A DNA stretch of 10,259 nucleotides from Acetobacteraceae bacterium (GTDB taxonomy: Bacteria > Pseudomonadota > Alphaproteobacteria > Zavarziniales > Zavarziniaceae). The stretch lies in contig CANCOY010000119.1 in the NCBI GenBank assembly GCA_947379865.1, positions 1 through 10,259 of the forward strand, read 5' to 3'. The notes under the pieces were generated by a model. That model did not search any database. It was not told the DNA's origin and saw only the letters and a program-made list of their open reading frames with translations. The position numbers were made by a program, and so were the translations under genes. Shown here one piece after another: positions 1 to 6,931 of this stretch. Position 1 is the first letter of the stretch. Every line of letters begins with the position of its first letter.

Positions 1-163
1 CATTGGCGTCTACAACCAGTTTGTCCATGTGGACCCGGCCCATGGCACCGTCATCGTCAAACTGTCGGCCAACCCGGCCTATGGCATGTCCAAGGACGAA
101 TCCACCAACCGCGACCTGGAAAACATCGCCGCCCTGCGCGCCATCGCCCGCGCGGCGGCCTGA
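1..163 (+). CDS. Serine hydrolase (beta-lactamase fold, 6-aminohexanoate-dimer hydrolase-like), C-terminal fragment
   Basis: This is the 3' end of a gene that enters from the left edge; the last 53 codons are read from base 2 to the TGA at 161-163. The visible peptide starts IGVYNQFVHVDPAHGTVIVK and continues with LSANPAYG. That resembles the last beta strands of class C beta-lactamase-like serine hydrolases, in particular proteins annotated as 6-aminohexanoate-dimer hydrolases, where a GxYxQ...VDP...V.VK.SA pattern lies close to the C terminus. The catalytic SxxK and YxN motifs would lie upstream of the window, so activity cannot be judged. Such enzymes hydrolyse amide or ester bonds; the substrate here is unknown. 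It lies 85 nt upstream of the GST gene on the same strand, with a possible terminator hairpin between them, so co-transcription is uncertain. Confidence 0.7.
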   Translation, partial: IGVYNQFVHVDPAHGTVIVKLSANPAYGMSKDESTNRDLENIAALRAIARAAA

Positions 164-181
164 GGCCAGGGAACAGCAAGG

Positions 182-213
182 GGGGCGCGCTGGCATTTCG
201 GCCCGGGCGCCCC
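182..213 (+). terminator. Possible hairpin terminator after the serine hydrolase gene
   Basis: A perfect 7-bp inverted repeat, GGGGCGC at 182-188 and GCGCCCC at 207-213, encloses an 18-nt loop. It sits 18 nt after the hydrolase stop codon and 35 nt before the GST start. There is no T tract after it, so it is not a canonical intrinsic terminator. In DNA this GC-rich such a stem could also arise by chance. Confidence 0.3.
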
Positions 214-248
214 TAGGCTGATTGCAACCAAAAGGGGGAGAGACACAG

Positions 249-860
249 ATGAGCAAGCCCAAACTTTATGGCATTTCCGGCTCGCGCGCGCTCAGGGCGA
301 TCTGGGGCATCGAGGAAGTCGGGATTGATTACGAGCATGTGCCCGTCACCTATGGTGCCGATTCCAAGAGCGCCGACTATCTGGCGGTGAACCCCAATGG
401 CCGCATCCCGGCCCTGGTGGATGGCGACCTGGTGCTGTTCGAGAGCATGGCGATCAACCTTTATCTCGCCAAGAAATATGGCGGCGCGCTTTATCCCGCC
501 AATCCGGCGGATGAGGCCCGGGCGTTCCAGTGGAGCGTGTGGGGGATCAGCGAGATCGAGCCGCTGCAGATGCAGATCGTCGTGCAAAAGCTGTTCACGC
601 CTGAGGACAAGCGCAATCCCAAGGTGGTGGAAGGCGCCACCAAGGCCCTGCAGCGCCCGCTGAAGGTGCTGGACGCCGCCCTTGAGGGCCGCGACTGGCT
701 GGTGGGCAATGCCTTTTCCGTGGCCGATCTGAATGTGGCCGCCGTCATGCAGCTGATGCAGATGATCGGCTTCAGCTATGCCGAGCACGCCAATGTGCAG
801 CGCTGGGCCAATGCCTGCTATGCCCGCCCGGCACTCGCCCGCGCCCAGGCGAAGGCCTAA
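249..860 (+). CDS. Glutathione S-transferase family protein
   Basis: This 203-aa cytosolic protein has the two-domain GST layout. The N-terminal thioredoxin fold carries the glutathione-site elements NPNGRIPAL (cis-Pro at residue 54) and the gamma-glutamyl-binding pair Glu65-Ser66 in the motif LFESMAINLYLA. The all-alpha C-terminal domain has the conserved N-capping box, here FSVADLN with Ser157 and Asp160. The early sequence KLYGISGSRALRA puts Ser10 or Ser12 near the usual catalytic position, so a Ser-type or beta-like enzyme is likelier than a classical Tyr type. The ATG at 249 is preferred over the in-frame ATG at 222 because the purine-rich GGGGGAGAGA lies just upstream and because the domain starts right there. 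GSTs conjugate or reduce electrophiles with glutathione; the substrate cannot be inferred. It converges with kup, with 73 nt between the stop codons. Confidence 0.9.
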   Translation: MSKPKLYGISGSRALRAIWGIEEVGIDYEHVPVTYGADSKSADYLAVNPNGRIPALVDGDLVLFESMAINLYLAKKYGGALYPANPADEARAFQWSVWGISEIEPLQMQIVVQKLFTPEDKRNPKVVEGATKALQRPLKVLDAALEGRDWLVGNAFSVADLNVAAVMQLMQMIGFSYAEHANVQRWANACYARPALARAQAKA

Positions 861-899
861 GTACAGGGGGGCCAAGTACAGGGGGCCTGAGTACAGAGA
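861..899. repeat. Short tandem repeat, about 15-bp period, three copies
   Basis: Directly after the GST stop codon the string GTACAG recurs at 861, 876 and 891. The first two copies continue as a G run followed by CC (GTACAGGGGGGCC and GTACAGGGGGCC) and the third diverges to GTACAGAGAC. The period is 15 bp and the copies sit between the two convergent genes. It may be a remnant of slippage; no function is visible. Confidence 0.6.
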
Positions 900-901
900 C
901 A

Positions 902-926
902 CCGGCCGGGGGATCCCTCCGGCCGG
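902..926. terminator. Bidirectional hairpin between convergent GST and kup genes
   Basis: The arms CCGGCCGG at 902-909 and 919-926 are perfect complements, and the centre GGGATCCC (910-917) extends the stem by three pairs with one bulged T at 918. It lies between the GST stop (860) and the kup stop (934-936 on the minus strand), which is where a shared terminator would sit. Neither side has a real T tract, so factor-independent termination is not certain. It may act as an mRNA 3'-end stabiliser. Confidence 0.5.
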
Positions 927-933
927 ACTGGCC

Positions 934-2784
934 CTAAAGCGCCACGCGCACGCCGATTTCCAGCACCTGTTCCGGCGGCACGCGAAAGAAATCGCTGGGG
1001 CGGGCGGTGTTGCGCAGCAGCCAGGCAAAGATGCCGATCTGCCAGGCCGGCATGCCAAGGCCGCTGGTGCCCACGGAAATCTGTTCCCGGCCCACAAAGA
1101 TGGTGGCGTCATCCACATCCACCGGGCCACCAGCCGCCCCCATATAGCGCAGGGTAACGTGCAGATTCGGGTTCTGCATGAAGCCGAAATGCACGATCAC
1201 CCTCCACAAACCGTCATCGAGGCGGGTGACATTCAGACGGTCGCGGGCGCGCACAAAGGGTACGGGCTCGGTCACGATGGTCAGCAGCACGATGGTCTGG
1301 GCCAGTGCCTGGGTCAGGTCGCGGTAACGCACCAGGATGGGGGGAATGCCCTCGGTGGCGCGGGTCAGGAACACGGCGCTGCCGGGGCTGCGGGTGATGC
1401 TGCGGGTCCGGGCGAGAAAGCCGTCCACCGTCTCGGCATGTTCGCCGAGCGCCAGGCGCACCGCATTGCTGCCACGCCGCCAGATCAGCATCAGGGCCAC
1501 GATCAGGCCACCCGCCAGCAGGGGCAGCCAGCCGCCATGGGGCACCTTGCTGAGATTGGCAAGGAAGAAACCGCCATCGATCAGGCCGATCAGGGCCACC
1601 ACCGGCACGATGCGCACCACGGGCCATTTCCAGTGCAGGCGCAGGGCCACCGCCAGCAGCACGGTGCTGGTGATCATGGCGCCGGCCACGGCAATGCCAT
1701 AGGCCTCCGACAGATTGTCCGAGGTCTGGAACTGGGCGACAAGGGCGAGCGTTGCCACCATGATCAGCCAGTTCACCGCCGGCACATAGATCTGGCCATA
1801 GCCCTCGGACGAGGTTTGCAAAATGCCCATGCGCGGCAGGGCGCCCAGCTGGATCGCCTGGCGGGTGAGTGAAAAGGCGCCGGTGATGATGGCCTGGCTG
1901 GCGATGATGGCGGCCAGCGTCGCCAGCACCACCAGAGGCACCAGGGCCCAGTCGGGCGCCAGGCTGTAGAAGATGGACGCCGTGTCGCCACCGGCCAGCA
2001 CATGTGCCCCCTGGCCGAAATAGTTCAGCAACAGGGCTGGCAGCACCAGCGCATACCAGGCCAGCGTAATGGGCTTGCGCCCGATATGGCCCATGTCGGC
2101 ATAAAGCGCCTCGCCCCCCGTCACGCACAGGAAGATCGAGCCCATGATGGTGAGGGCCACGGCCGGGTGGCTGGCCAGCAGGGCCACGCCCCAGGTGGGG
2201 CTGAGCGCCTGCAGGACAGACGGATTTGCCACAATCGCCCCCAGCCCCAGGCCGGCCAGGGTAACGAACCACAGCACCATGACCGGGCCAAAGAAGGCAC
2301 CAATGGCCCCGGTGCCCCGGCGCTGGATGGCGAAAAGCCCGATCAGGATCACAAGGGAGGCCGGCACCACCCAGGCCGCCAGTTTTGGCGTGATGCTGCG
2401 CACCCCCTCCACCGCGCCCAGCACGGAGACCGCCGGCGTCAGCGCCCCGTCGGCATAGAGCATGGCAGCGCCGATCATGGCGACCAGCGCCACCCAGGCG
2501 CCCGGCCGATACTGGCCGAGCAGCGCATAGAGGGCAAAGATCCCGCCCTCGCCCTGGTTGTCGGCCCGCATGACGATCAGCACATATTTGATGCTGACCA
2601 CCAGGATCAGGGACCAGGTGATCAGGCTGAGCAGGCCATAGACCGTAGAGACGCCAGGCGCGCCGCCCACGGCATGCAGGCTCTCGCGGAAGGCATAAAG
2701 GGGGGAGGTGCCGATGTCACCGTAAACGATGCCAAGGGCCACCAGGGGCGCGCGAAAACGCGACGCAGGCGCAGTCTGATCCAT
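934..2784 (-). CDS. kup: Kup/Trk-D low-affinity potassium uptake permease
   Basis: This 616-aa inner-membrane protein has the usual length of the Kup/HAK/KT family (about 620-630 aa). The family signature ALGIVYGDIGTSPLYAF is at residues 17-32, at the first membrane helix. About 450 residues of mostly hydrophobic sequence follow, consistent with the family's twelve membrane helices, including the region MLYADGALTPAVSVLGAVEG. The C-terminal soluble domain is intact and includes the stretch IFVGREQIS, ending with the typical FFRVPPEQVLEIGVRV. Kup proteins import K+ with protons. No frameshift or missing segment is seen. The ATG at 2784 gives the expected short cytoplasmic N terminus before the signature, although the Shine-Dalgarno is poor: the nearest purine run, GGAG, is about 17 nt upstream. 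The gene is divergent from the Spy-like gene, and a weak promoter candidate lies near 2853-2879. Confidence 0.96.
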   Translation of the reverse strand: MDQTAPASRFRAPLVALGIVYGDIGTSPLYAFRESLHAVGGAPGVSTVYGLLSLITWSLILVVSIKYVLIVMRADNQGEGGIFALYALLGQYRPGAWVALVAMIGAAMLYADGALTPAVSVLGAVEGVRSITPKLAAWVVPASLVILIGLFAIQRRGTGAIGAFFGPVMVLWFVTLAGLGLGAIVANPSVLQALSPTWGVALLASHPAVALTIMGSIFLCVTGGEALYADMGHIGRKPITLAWYALVLPALLLNYFGQGAHVLAGGDTASIFYSLAPDWALVPLVVLATLAAIIASQAIITGAFSLTRQAIQLGALPRMGILQTSSEGYGQIYVPAVNWLIMVATLALVAQFQTSDNLSEAYGIAVAGAMITSTVLLAVALRLHWKWPVVRIVPVVALIGLIDGGFFLANLSKVPHGGWLPLLAGGLIVALMLIWRRGSNAVRLALGEHAETVDGFLARTRSITRSPGSAVFLTRATEGIPPILVRYRDLTQALAQTIVLLTIVTEPVPFVRARDRLNVTRLDDGLWRVIVHFGFMQNPNLHVTLRYMGAAGGPVDVDDATIFVGREQISVGTSGLGMPAWQIGIFAWLLRNTARPSDFFRVPPEQVLEIGVRVAL

Positions 2785-2852
2785 GGGATGCGAAACGCAG
2801 GCTCCAATCGAGGCCCCTGTTGCCAGGCAAGACCGGCAGCAGGCCCAAAAGC

Positions 2853-2879
2853 TTTAGACCCGCCCGCACGGGGTGGCAA
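2853..2879 (-). promoter_or_regulatory. Weak promoter candidate for kup
   Basis: Read on the minus strand, TTGCCA (2874-2879) and TCTAAA (2853-2858) are separated by 15 nt and lie about 70-95 nt upstream of the kup ATG. They match the sigma-70 -35 and -10 boxes only partly, and the spacer is shorter than ideal. It is the best candidate I can see in an otherwise GC-rich divergent region. Confidence 0.2.
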
Positions 2880-2985
2880 GCGGCCCCCCTGTGACATTTG
2901 CTGCAGCGCAACACGGCGGGCGGGCCGACTGGCACTGAACCACCCGCAGGCTGTGGCGTTGTTTCCATGGCGGCCGCCCCCGGAC

Positions 2986-3015
2986 GTCATGTTGAGGGGG
3001 TGGTCATGTTGAGGG
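2986..3015 (+). repeat. 13-bp direct repeat overlapping the ribosome binding site of the Spy-like gene
   Basis: GTCATGTTGAGGG occurs at 2986-2998 and again at 3003-3015, 17 bp apart. The second copy runs into GAGGGAGA (3011-3018), which is a good Shine-Dalgarno six bases before the ATG at 3025. The first copy is therefore a duplicate of the translation initiation region. It could be a recent duplication or a paired site for a regulator. Confidence 0.6.
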
Positions 3016-3024
3016 AGACGCGCG

Positions 3025-3570
3025 ATGCCAGTCAGGCCAGGAACACTCACGGCACTTCTTCTGTTTGCAGCCCTCGGCTTGACCCCCGCCTGGGCAGAGG
3101 CCGGGCGCCCCGACCCTGGCGATGGCCCCGATGCGGGCGAGACTGCCGACATGATGGAACATCCCGGCATGATGGAGCACCCGGGCATGATGGGTCGGCC
3201 GGGCGCGATGATGGGGCAGGACGGCCACCGGGGCTGGGGCTGTGCCCAGGCGGGCGCCCATGTGGAAGGCCGGCTTGCCTATGTGCGGGCCGAACTCCAC
3301 ATCACCGCCGCCCAGGAAACCCTGTGGCAGTCTTATGCCGCCGCCTTGCGCGAGGCGGCCCGGTCGATGGCGGAACAGTGCAAGGCAAAAGATGGCGCCG
3401 ACACCGCCAGCCTGCCGGATCGCCTGGATCGCCATGTGGAGGCCATGGCGGCCCGGATCGAGGCCATGCGGGCCACGAACAAGGCCCTGCGCCCCCTCTA
3501 TGCCGCCCTCGACGCCAGCCAGAAAAAGGCCGCTGACGAGGTCATCAGCATGGGCGCGGGCATGAGGTAG
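3025..3570 (+). CDS. Exported LTXXQ/Spy-CpxP-like protein with Met/His-rich repeat
   Basis: This 181-aa protein starts with a clear Sec signal peptide: MPVR, a hydrophobic core TLTALLLFAALGLTPAWA, and a likely signal peptidase I cut after Ala24. Residues 43-63 form a methionine-rich repeat, MMEHPG twice, then MMGRPG, then AMMG. From about residue 80 the helical domain EGRLAYVRAELHITAAQETLW matches the alphaproteobacterial LTXXQ family (a variant of the L-T-x-x-Q motif, here ITAAQ), related to the periplasmic chaperones Spy and CpxP. The rest is amphipathic helix rich in Ala, Arg and Glu. A periplasmic role in protein folding or envelope stress is known for Spy and CpxP but only inferred here. 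The Met/His repeat could bind copper or another soft metal. The start is supported by the Shine-Dalgarno GAGGGAGA. It is followed after 66 nt by a regulator gene on the same strand. Confidence 0.85.
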   Translation: MPVRPGTLTALLLFAALGLTPAWAEAGRPDPGDGPDAGETADMMEHPGMMEHPGMMGRPGAMMGQDGHRGWGCAQAGAHVEGRLAYVRAELHITAAQETLWQSYAAALREAARSMAEQCKAKDGADTASLPDRLDRHVEAMAARIEAMRATNKALRPLYAALDASQKKAADEVISMGAGMR

Positions 3571-3628
3571 AACAGGCCTCTGGATTATCAGAAACCGATA
3601 GGTGACAGCAGCGGGCTTGAAGGGTATT

Positions 3629-3635
3629 GGAGAGG
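3629..3635 (+). promoter_or_regulatory. Shine-Dalgarno that makes the regulator's start ambiguous
   Basis: GGAGAGG at 3629-3635 is only one base from the GTG at 3637, which is too close for normal initiation, but ten bases from the in-frame GTG at 3646. The in-frame ATG at 3688 has no Shine-Dalgarno. Initiation at 3646 is therefore quite possible and would shorten the protein by three residues. Confidence 0.4.
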
Positions 3636-3636
3636 C

Positions 3637-4998
3637 GTGGATTGGGTGGCGTTGAAATTATTTGGCTTCTTTCCTTGGTCCGACCCTATGCCCGAACAAG
3701 CCCGCGCTACAGGTACCTGGCTGTTTGGCCAGTGCATTTTTGATTCTGTGTCGGGGTTGTCGCACGGCGACATGCCTATTGCGCTGACGCCCAAATCCCG
3801 GGCCCTGCTTGCCCTGCTGTTGCAGGCGGATGGCGCGGTGGTCAGCCGGGAGACGATCGCTCTTTCCCTCTGGGACAGCAGCAACGTGCCGAACGCCTCA
3901 ATCGAGCGCTGCATCTATCTGCTGCGCCGTGCCCTGCGCGAGGCGACGGGCGAGGATCAGCTGGTTACCCATTATGGCCAGGGTCTGCAGGTGAAGGGGC
4001 CGGTCACTTTTCACCCCCAGGGTGGGAGTGTGGAAAGCGCGTCGGCCGCCCGTACGTCGGGCGGCTGGCATAATGCTATTGGCATCATGCGCGTTGGCCG
4101 CCCCTCGATGGAGCACATGCAGACGCAGCTTGACCAGATGATCGCCGCAGCAAGCGGGCCAGAGCCGCCCGTCCTTATCGCCGCAGCCACCCTCATGTCT
4201 GGCCGCACCGTGCGCGGCCACCTGCCGCCCCTGGAAGGACGGCGCCGCCTGCTGGCCCTGGCAGAGGCAGCCCTCGCCGCCACCCCAGACTTTGCGCCCG
4301 CCCTTGCCATCAAGGCCTTTGCAACCGGGGTTCTGGGCAAGGACACGGAGCGGGGGCTGGAACTTGCCGACCGGGCGGTCAGCCTTGAGCCCAGCATGGC
4401 CCTGCCGCGCTTCTGCCGGACCTGGGTGTTGATTGCGGCCCAGCGGCCCGATGCGGCCCTGAGCGAAGCCAACACCGGCCTGAAATTCAACCCCATCGAG
4501 CGCATGTTGCTGAGCGTGGAAAACGCCCTGAGCCTGACGATGGGCAATGATCTGGCCGGCGTGCAGCGCACCCTTGAGGAAAGACTGGCCGCGCGGCCCG
4601 ACCTTGATTCCATCCATGCCTCCCTCTCGATCGTCCACTCGCTTTCCGGTCGGCATGAGGAGGCTATTGCCACAGCACATCGCGCCGTCGAGGTCTCGGA
4701 AGGGGATCTCTATCTGCAGTCGTTTCTGGCTTTTGCCTATGCCAAGGCAGGCAATCACGACGCCGCGCAGGCGATCCTCGACCGGATGGCAGATCCCATG
4801 CGGGATTTCCATGCCGTCTCCGTAGCTGCACCCACCCTGCTCGCCATGGGCCGGGAGGAGGCCGCGCTGCAGGCCATCGCCCAGGGCTTTGCCATCCACG
4901 AGCCGTCCGTATTCATGGCCGAATTTGATCTGCGCCTGAAGCCACTGTGGCCAGAGATCCCACGCCTGCGGGCGCTGCACGCGGCCAAGCTGGCCTGA
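3637..4998 (+). CDS. HilA/CadC-like winged-helix regulator with TPR-type C-terminal half
   Basis: This 453-aa protein has an OmpR/PhoB-type winged-helix DNA-binding domain at about residues 28-124. It opens with a strand region (TWLFGQCIFD), followed by LTPKSRALLALLLQADGAVV and SRETIALSLWD, a likely recognition helix ASIERCIYLLRRALRE (87-102) and the wing QLVTHYGQGLQVKG. No receiver domain precedes it and no clear membrane segment follows, so it is closer to soluble HilA-type regulators than to CadC. Residues about 200-450 are helical repeats of TPR type, for example LELADRAVSLEPSMALPRFC and HEEAIATAHRAVEVSEGDLY, which probably bind a partner or ligand. It begins 66 nt after the Spy-like gene and may be co-transcribed with it, or may control it. 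The start is uncertain (GTG 3637, GTG 3646 or ATG 3688). The first 90 bases are locally AT-richer than the rest. It converges with the kinase gene, with 12 nt between the stop codons. Confidence 0.82.
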   Translation: MDWVALKLFGFFPWSDPMPEQARATGTWLFGQCIFDSVSGLSHGDMPIALTPKSRALLALLLQADGAVVSRETIALSLWDSSNVPNASIERCIYLLRRALREATGEDQLVTHYGQGLQVKGPVTFHPQGGSVESASAARTSGGWHNAIGIMRVGRPSMEHMQTQLDQMIAAASGPEPPVLIAAATLMSGRTVRGHLPPLEGRRRLLALAEAALAATPDFAPALAIKAFATGVLGKDTERGLELADRAVSLEPSMALPRFCRTWVLIAAQRPDAALSEANTGLKFNPIERMLLSVENALSLTMGNDLAGVQRTLEERLAARPDLDSIHASLSIVHSLSGRHEEAIATAHRAVEVSEGDLYLQSFLAFAYAKAGNHDAAQAILDRMADPMRDFHAVSVAAPTLLAMGREEAALQAIAQGFAIHEPSVFMAEFDLRLKPLWPEIPRLRALHAAKLA

Positions 4999-5010
4999 CA
5001 GGCGGCGGCC

Positions 5011-5694
5011 TCAGGTTCTGGGGGACGAAAAGCGCAGGACCTGGGTACAGCCGCCACAGGCCAGGCGGCGCAGGCGGCCACCGATCTGGCCTGCCAGGGC
5101 CTGGGTCACCCGGGTGCCAAGCCCGTTGCCGGCCCGTTGCCCGGCCGGATAGCCAACCCCACTGTCGGCAATCACCATCAGCAGCCGTCCGCCCCTCTGG
5201 GCCAGGGCCACGTGGATCTCGCCTTTCCGCGCGTCGGGAAAGGCATATTTATAGGCATTGGTCAGCAGTTCATTGGCGATCAGACCCACGGGAACGGCCA
5301 GGCTGCCGGCCACCAGGACAGGTGCCAGCCGGTGGTGAAGGCGGATATGGGCCGGCCTGCCCGCCTGACCCTCTACCCCGTCGGCGATGTCGGCCAGGCA
5401 GCTGTCGAGGCGCACCTGCTCCAGGCTTTCCAGGCGGTGCAGGCGATCATGCAGGCGCGCCACCGCCAGCACCCGCCCCGAAGCATCGGACAGGGCGGTG
5501 CGCACCGCCGGCTCGCTTGCCGCCGAGGCCTGGAGATTGAGCAGGCTCGTCACCAGCGACAGGCTGTTGCGAATCCGGTGCTGGATCTCGTTCAGCAACA
5601 GGTCCTTGTGATCGAGGGCGCGTTCCAGGGACTGGACCAGATCAGGGGTGGGGGTGGCCTGCTGTCCCTCGGCGGCAAAGGTCTCCTCAGGCAT
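5011..5694 (-). CDS. Soluble HisKA_2/HWE-type sensor histidine kinase without sensor domain
   Basis: This 227-aa protein (248 aa if the upstream ATG at 5757 is used) consists almost only of the catalytic core. The HisKA_2-type dimerisation/phosphoacceptor box LLNEIQHRIRNSL carries the phospho-His at residue 39. It is followed by the typical region VRTALSDASGRVLAVARLHD. The ATPase domain has the N box NELLTNAYKYAFP (Asn146), the G1 box DSGVGYP and the G2 box GNGLG. No membrane helix, PAS, GAF or receiver domain is visible. In alphaproteobacteria such kinases often feed the PhyR/EcfG general stress response or light/oxygen pathways; no response regulator lies nearby, so this is inference only. 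I prefer the ATG at 5694 because ACAGGG lies six bases upstream; the 5757 ATG has no Shine-Dalgarno. The kinase is last in a minus-strand gene row but separated by 117 nt from the SDR gene. Confidence 0.88.
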   Translation of the reverse strand: MPEETFAAEGQQATPTPDLVQSLERALDHKDLLLNEIQHRIRNSLSLVTSLLNLQASAASEPAVRTALSDASGRVLAVARLHDRLHRLESLEQVRLDSCLADIADGVEGQAGRPAHIRLHHRLAPVLVAGSLAVPVGLIANELLTNAYKYAFPDARKGEIHVALAQRGGRLLMVIADSGVGYPAGQRAGNGLGTRVTQALAGQIGGRLRRLACGGCTQVLRFSSPRT

Positions 5695-5769
5695 GCGCGA
5701 CCCTGTCCATGGCTGGTCATCTCTGGCATGTGCCTGCGATTGCACAGCCAGAACCATGGTATGCGGAGC

Positions 5770-5789
5770 ATTATCGCGCCGGCAATAAT
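5770..5789. promoter_or_regulatory. AT-rich imperfect palindrome upstream of the kinase gene
   Basis: ATTAT at 5770-5774 and ATAAT at 5785-5789 flank a GC-rich 10-bp centre; 14 of 20 positions are symmetric. On the minus strand the left arm gives GATAAT, a good -10-like hexamer, which would place a transcript start about 70 nt before the ATG at 5694. No matching -35 box is present at normal spacing. It could be an operator or a kinase-specific promoter, but the evidence is thin. Confidence 0.2.
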
Positions 5790-5811
5790 CCTTTCATACG
5801 GCACTGCGCCC

Positions 5812-6903
5812 TCAGGCAGGGGGCAGCACGCGCCTTGCCTGCAACACGCCCAGCCAGTGGCGGAACATCACCGCCGTATCCACCACATCATGGAAGCCCG
5901 CCTGGCGCAGCTTGATGGTGGACAGGAAGGTGGGGGTGCGCACCTCTGTCTCGCCGGTGGCAAAGCAGAGGTCCGCATAATGGTGGGATTCGCCCAGGAT
6001 CGCCGCCAGCGACAGGGGCTTCAGGCCGTGGCGCGCCACCAGCCGGTCCCAGACGGCGGCGCGCGCCGGCAACCATTCCGCCAGGCGCAGGGGCGCGTCG
6101 GGGCCGGGCGTAACGCCAAGGGTGTCCGCCAGCGCGGGCCAGAGGTCGCGCCAGGCAAAGACATCGCCATTGGTCAGGTTGAAGATCTCGTTGCGTGCCG
6201 CCGGGCTCTCGGCCGCCCAGGCACAGGCGCGCGCCACCAGGGCAGCGTCCACCGCTTCCCACACATAAGCGGGGCCGCCGGGAAAGCCAAAGGGCACGCC
6301 TTCCTCCCGGGCAAGTGCGGCAAAGACGCCGATTACCGGCGCCACATTCATGGCCGCCCCCACGGCGCCACCCACCACCAGCTGCGGCCGCCAGATCGTC
6401 CAGTCAAAACCAGCCCTGGCCGAGGCGGCCCTGAGCCAGTCTTCCTGCAGCCAATAGAAATTGTCATGGGGGTCGCGCGGTGCTGCCTCACGCGCGGGCA
6501 CGGGAATGGCATGGTGATGGGCGCCGTAAGCCTTGGTGCCCTGCAGCAGGCTGACATGGCGGATGCCGCCGCGCGCCAGCAGGGGTTCCATGAGGTTCGC
6601 CAGCATGGCGAGGTTGGTGTCCATCTGGTCCTGCTCGAACCAGCCCGGCACCAGCCCCGGCTTCTCATAAAGGGCGGCATAGACCACATGGTCCACCGGC
6701 GGCAGGCCGGCCACCCCGGTGGCGGTCGCCACGGGGTCGCGCAGGTCCAGCGCCACATGATGGGCCTTGGCCGCCCCGTCGCCTTCAGGCCGGCGGCGCG
6801 AGACCGCGATCACGTTCCAGCCCAGCGCCACGAACCTGTCCACCGTCGCCTCGCCGATCACGCCTGAGGCGCCTGCAACCAGTACCGTTCCCTTGGGGCT
6901 CAT
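5812..6903 (-). CDS. PRISE-type short-chain reductase (progesterone 5-beta-reductase/iridoid synthase-like)
   Basis: This 363-aa protein has an N-terminal Rossmann fold with the nucleotide motif GASGVIG (11-17), followed by SRRRP near 35-39, which suits NADPH. The central block LLQGTKAYG (Lys124) and the later DNFYWLQEDWL (Tyr150) match the unusual catalytic Lys and Tyr of the plant progesterone 5-beta-reductase/iridoid synthase (PRISE) group of extended SDRs, in place of the usual YxxxK. Further family landmarks are FDWTIWRPQLVVGGA, MNVAPVIGVFAAL, IFNLTNGDVFAWRDLWP and, near the C terminus, GESHHYADLCFATG and FLSTIKLRQAGF. Characterised members reduce activated C=C bonds of enones or cyclise iridoids; bacterial members are usually annotated only as SDR or NAD-dependent epimerase. 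The ATG is supported by GGGAGA seven bases upstream. It starts 28 nt after the ArsC-like gene and is very likely in the same operon. The true substrate is not known. Confidence 0.88.
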   Translation of the reverse strand: MSPKGTVLVAGASGVIGEATVDRFVALGWNVIAVSRRRPEGDGAAKAHHVALDLRDPVATATGVAGLPPVDHVVYAALYEKPGLVPGWFEQDQMDTNLAMLANLMEPLLARGGIRHVSLLQGTKAYGAHHHAIPVPAREAAPRDPHDNFYWLQEDWLRAASARAGFDWTIWRPQLVVGGAVGAAMNVAPVIGVFAALAREEGVPFGFPGGPAYVWEAVDAALVARACAWAAESPAARNEIFNLTNGDVFAWRDLWPALADTLGVTPGPDAPLRLAEWLPARAAVWDRLVARHGLKPLSLAAILGESHHYADLCFATGETEVRTPTFLSTIKLRQAGFHDVVDTAVMFRHWLGVLQARRVLPPA

Positions 6904-6931
6904 GTGCTCGTCTCCCGGGCCTTGCGCCCAC

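Noticed and set aside
213..1130. 305-codon minus-strand frame antisense to the GST gene
   Set aside because: It covers the GST gene and the 3' end of kup; His/Leu/Gly-rich composition is typical of an antisense shadow.
778..1872. 364-codon plus-strand frame overlapping the GST end and kup
   Set aside because: It overlaps two genes with strong family signatures and has no recognisable motif and no sensible ribosome binding site.
2930..2935. TGGCAC resembling the -24 box of a sigma-54 promoter upstream of the Spy-like gene
   Set aside because: The required GC of the -12 box is not found as TTGC at the correct spacing.
3637..3730. AT-richer patch at the start of the regulator gene, considered as a mark of horizontal transfer
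   Set aside because: It is short and the rest of the gene matches its neighbours in composition; start regions are commonly AT-richer.
4994..5015. CCTGA...TCAGG inverted repeat containing the stop codons of the regulator and kinase genes
   Set aside because: The stem is only 5 bp with a 12-nt loop and has no T tract; similar stems are frequent by chance when two TGA stops face each other.
5137..6867. 576-codon open frame on the plus strand
   Set aside because: It is antisense to the SDR and the kinase, of low complexity (many His, Gly and Arg), and crosses the gap between two genes with clear family motifs.
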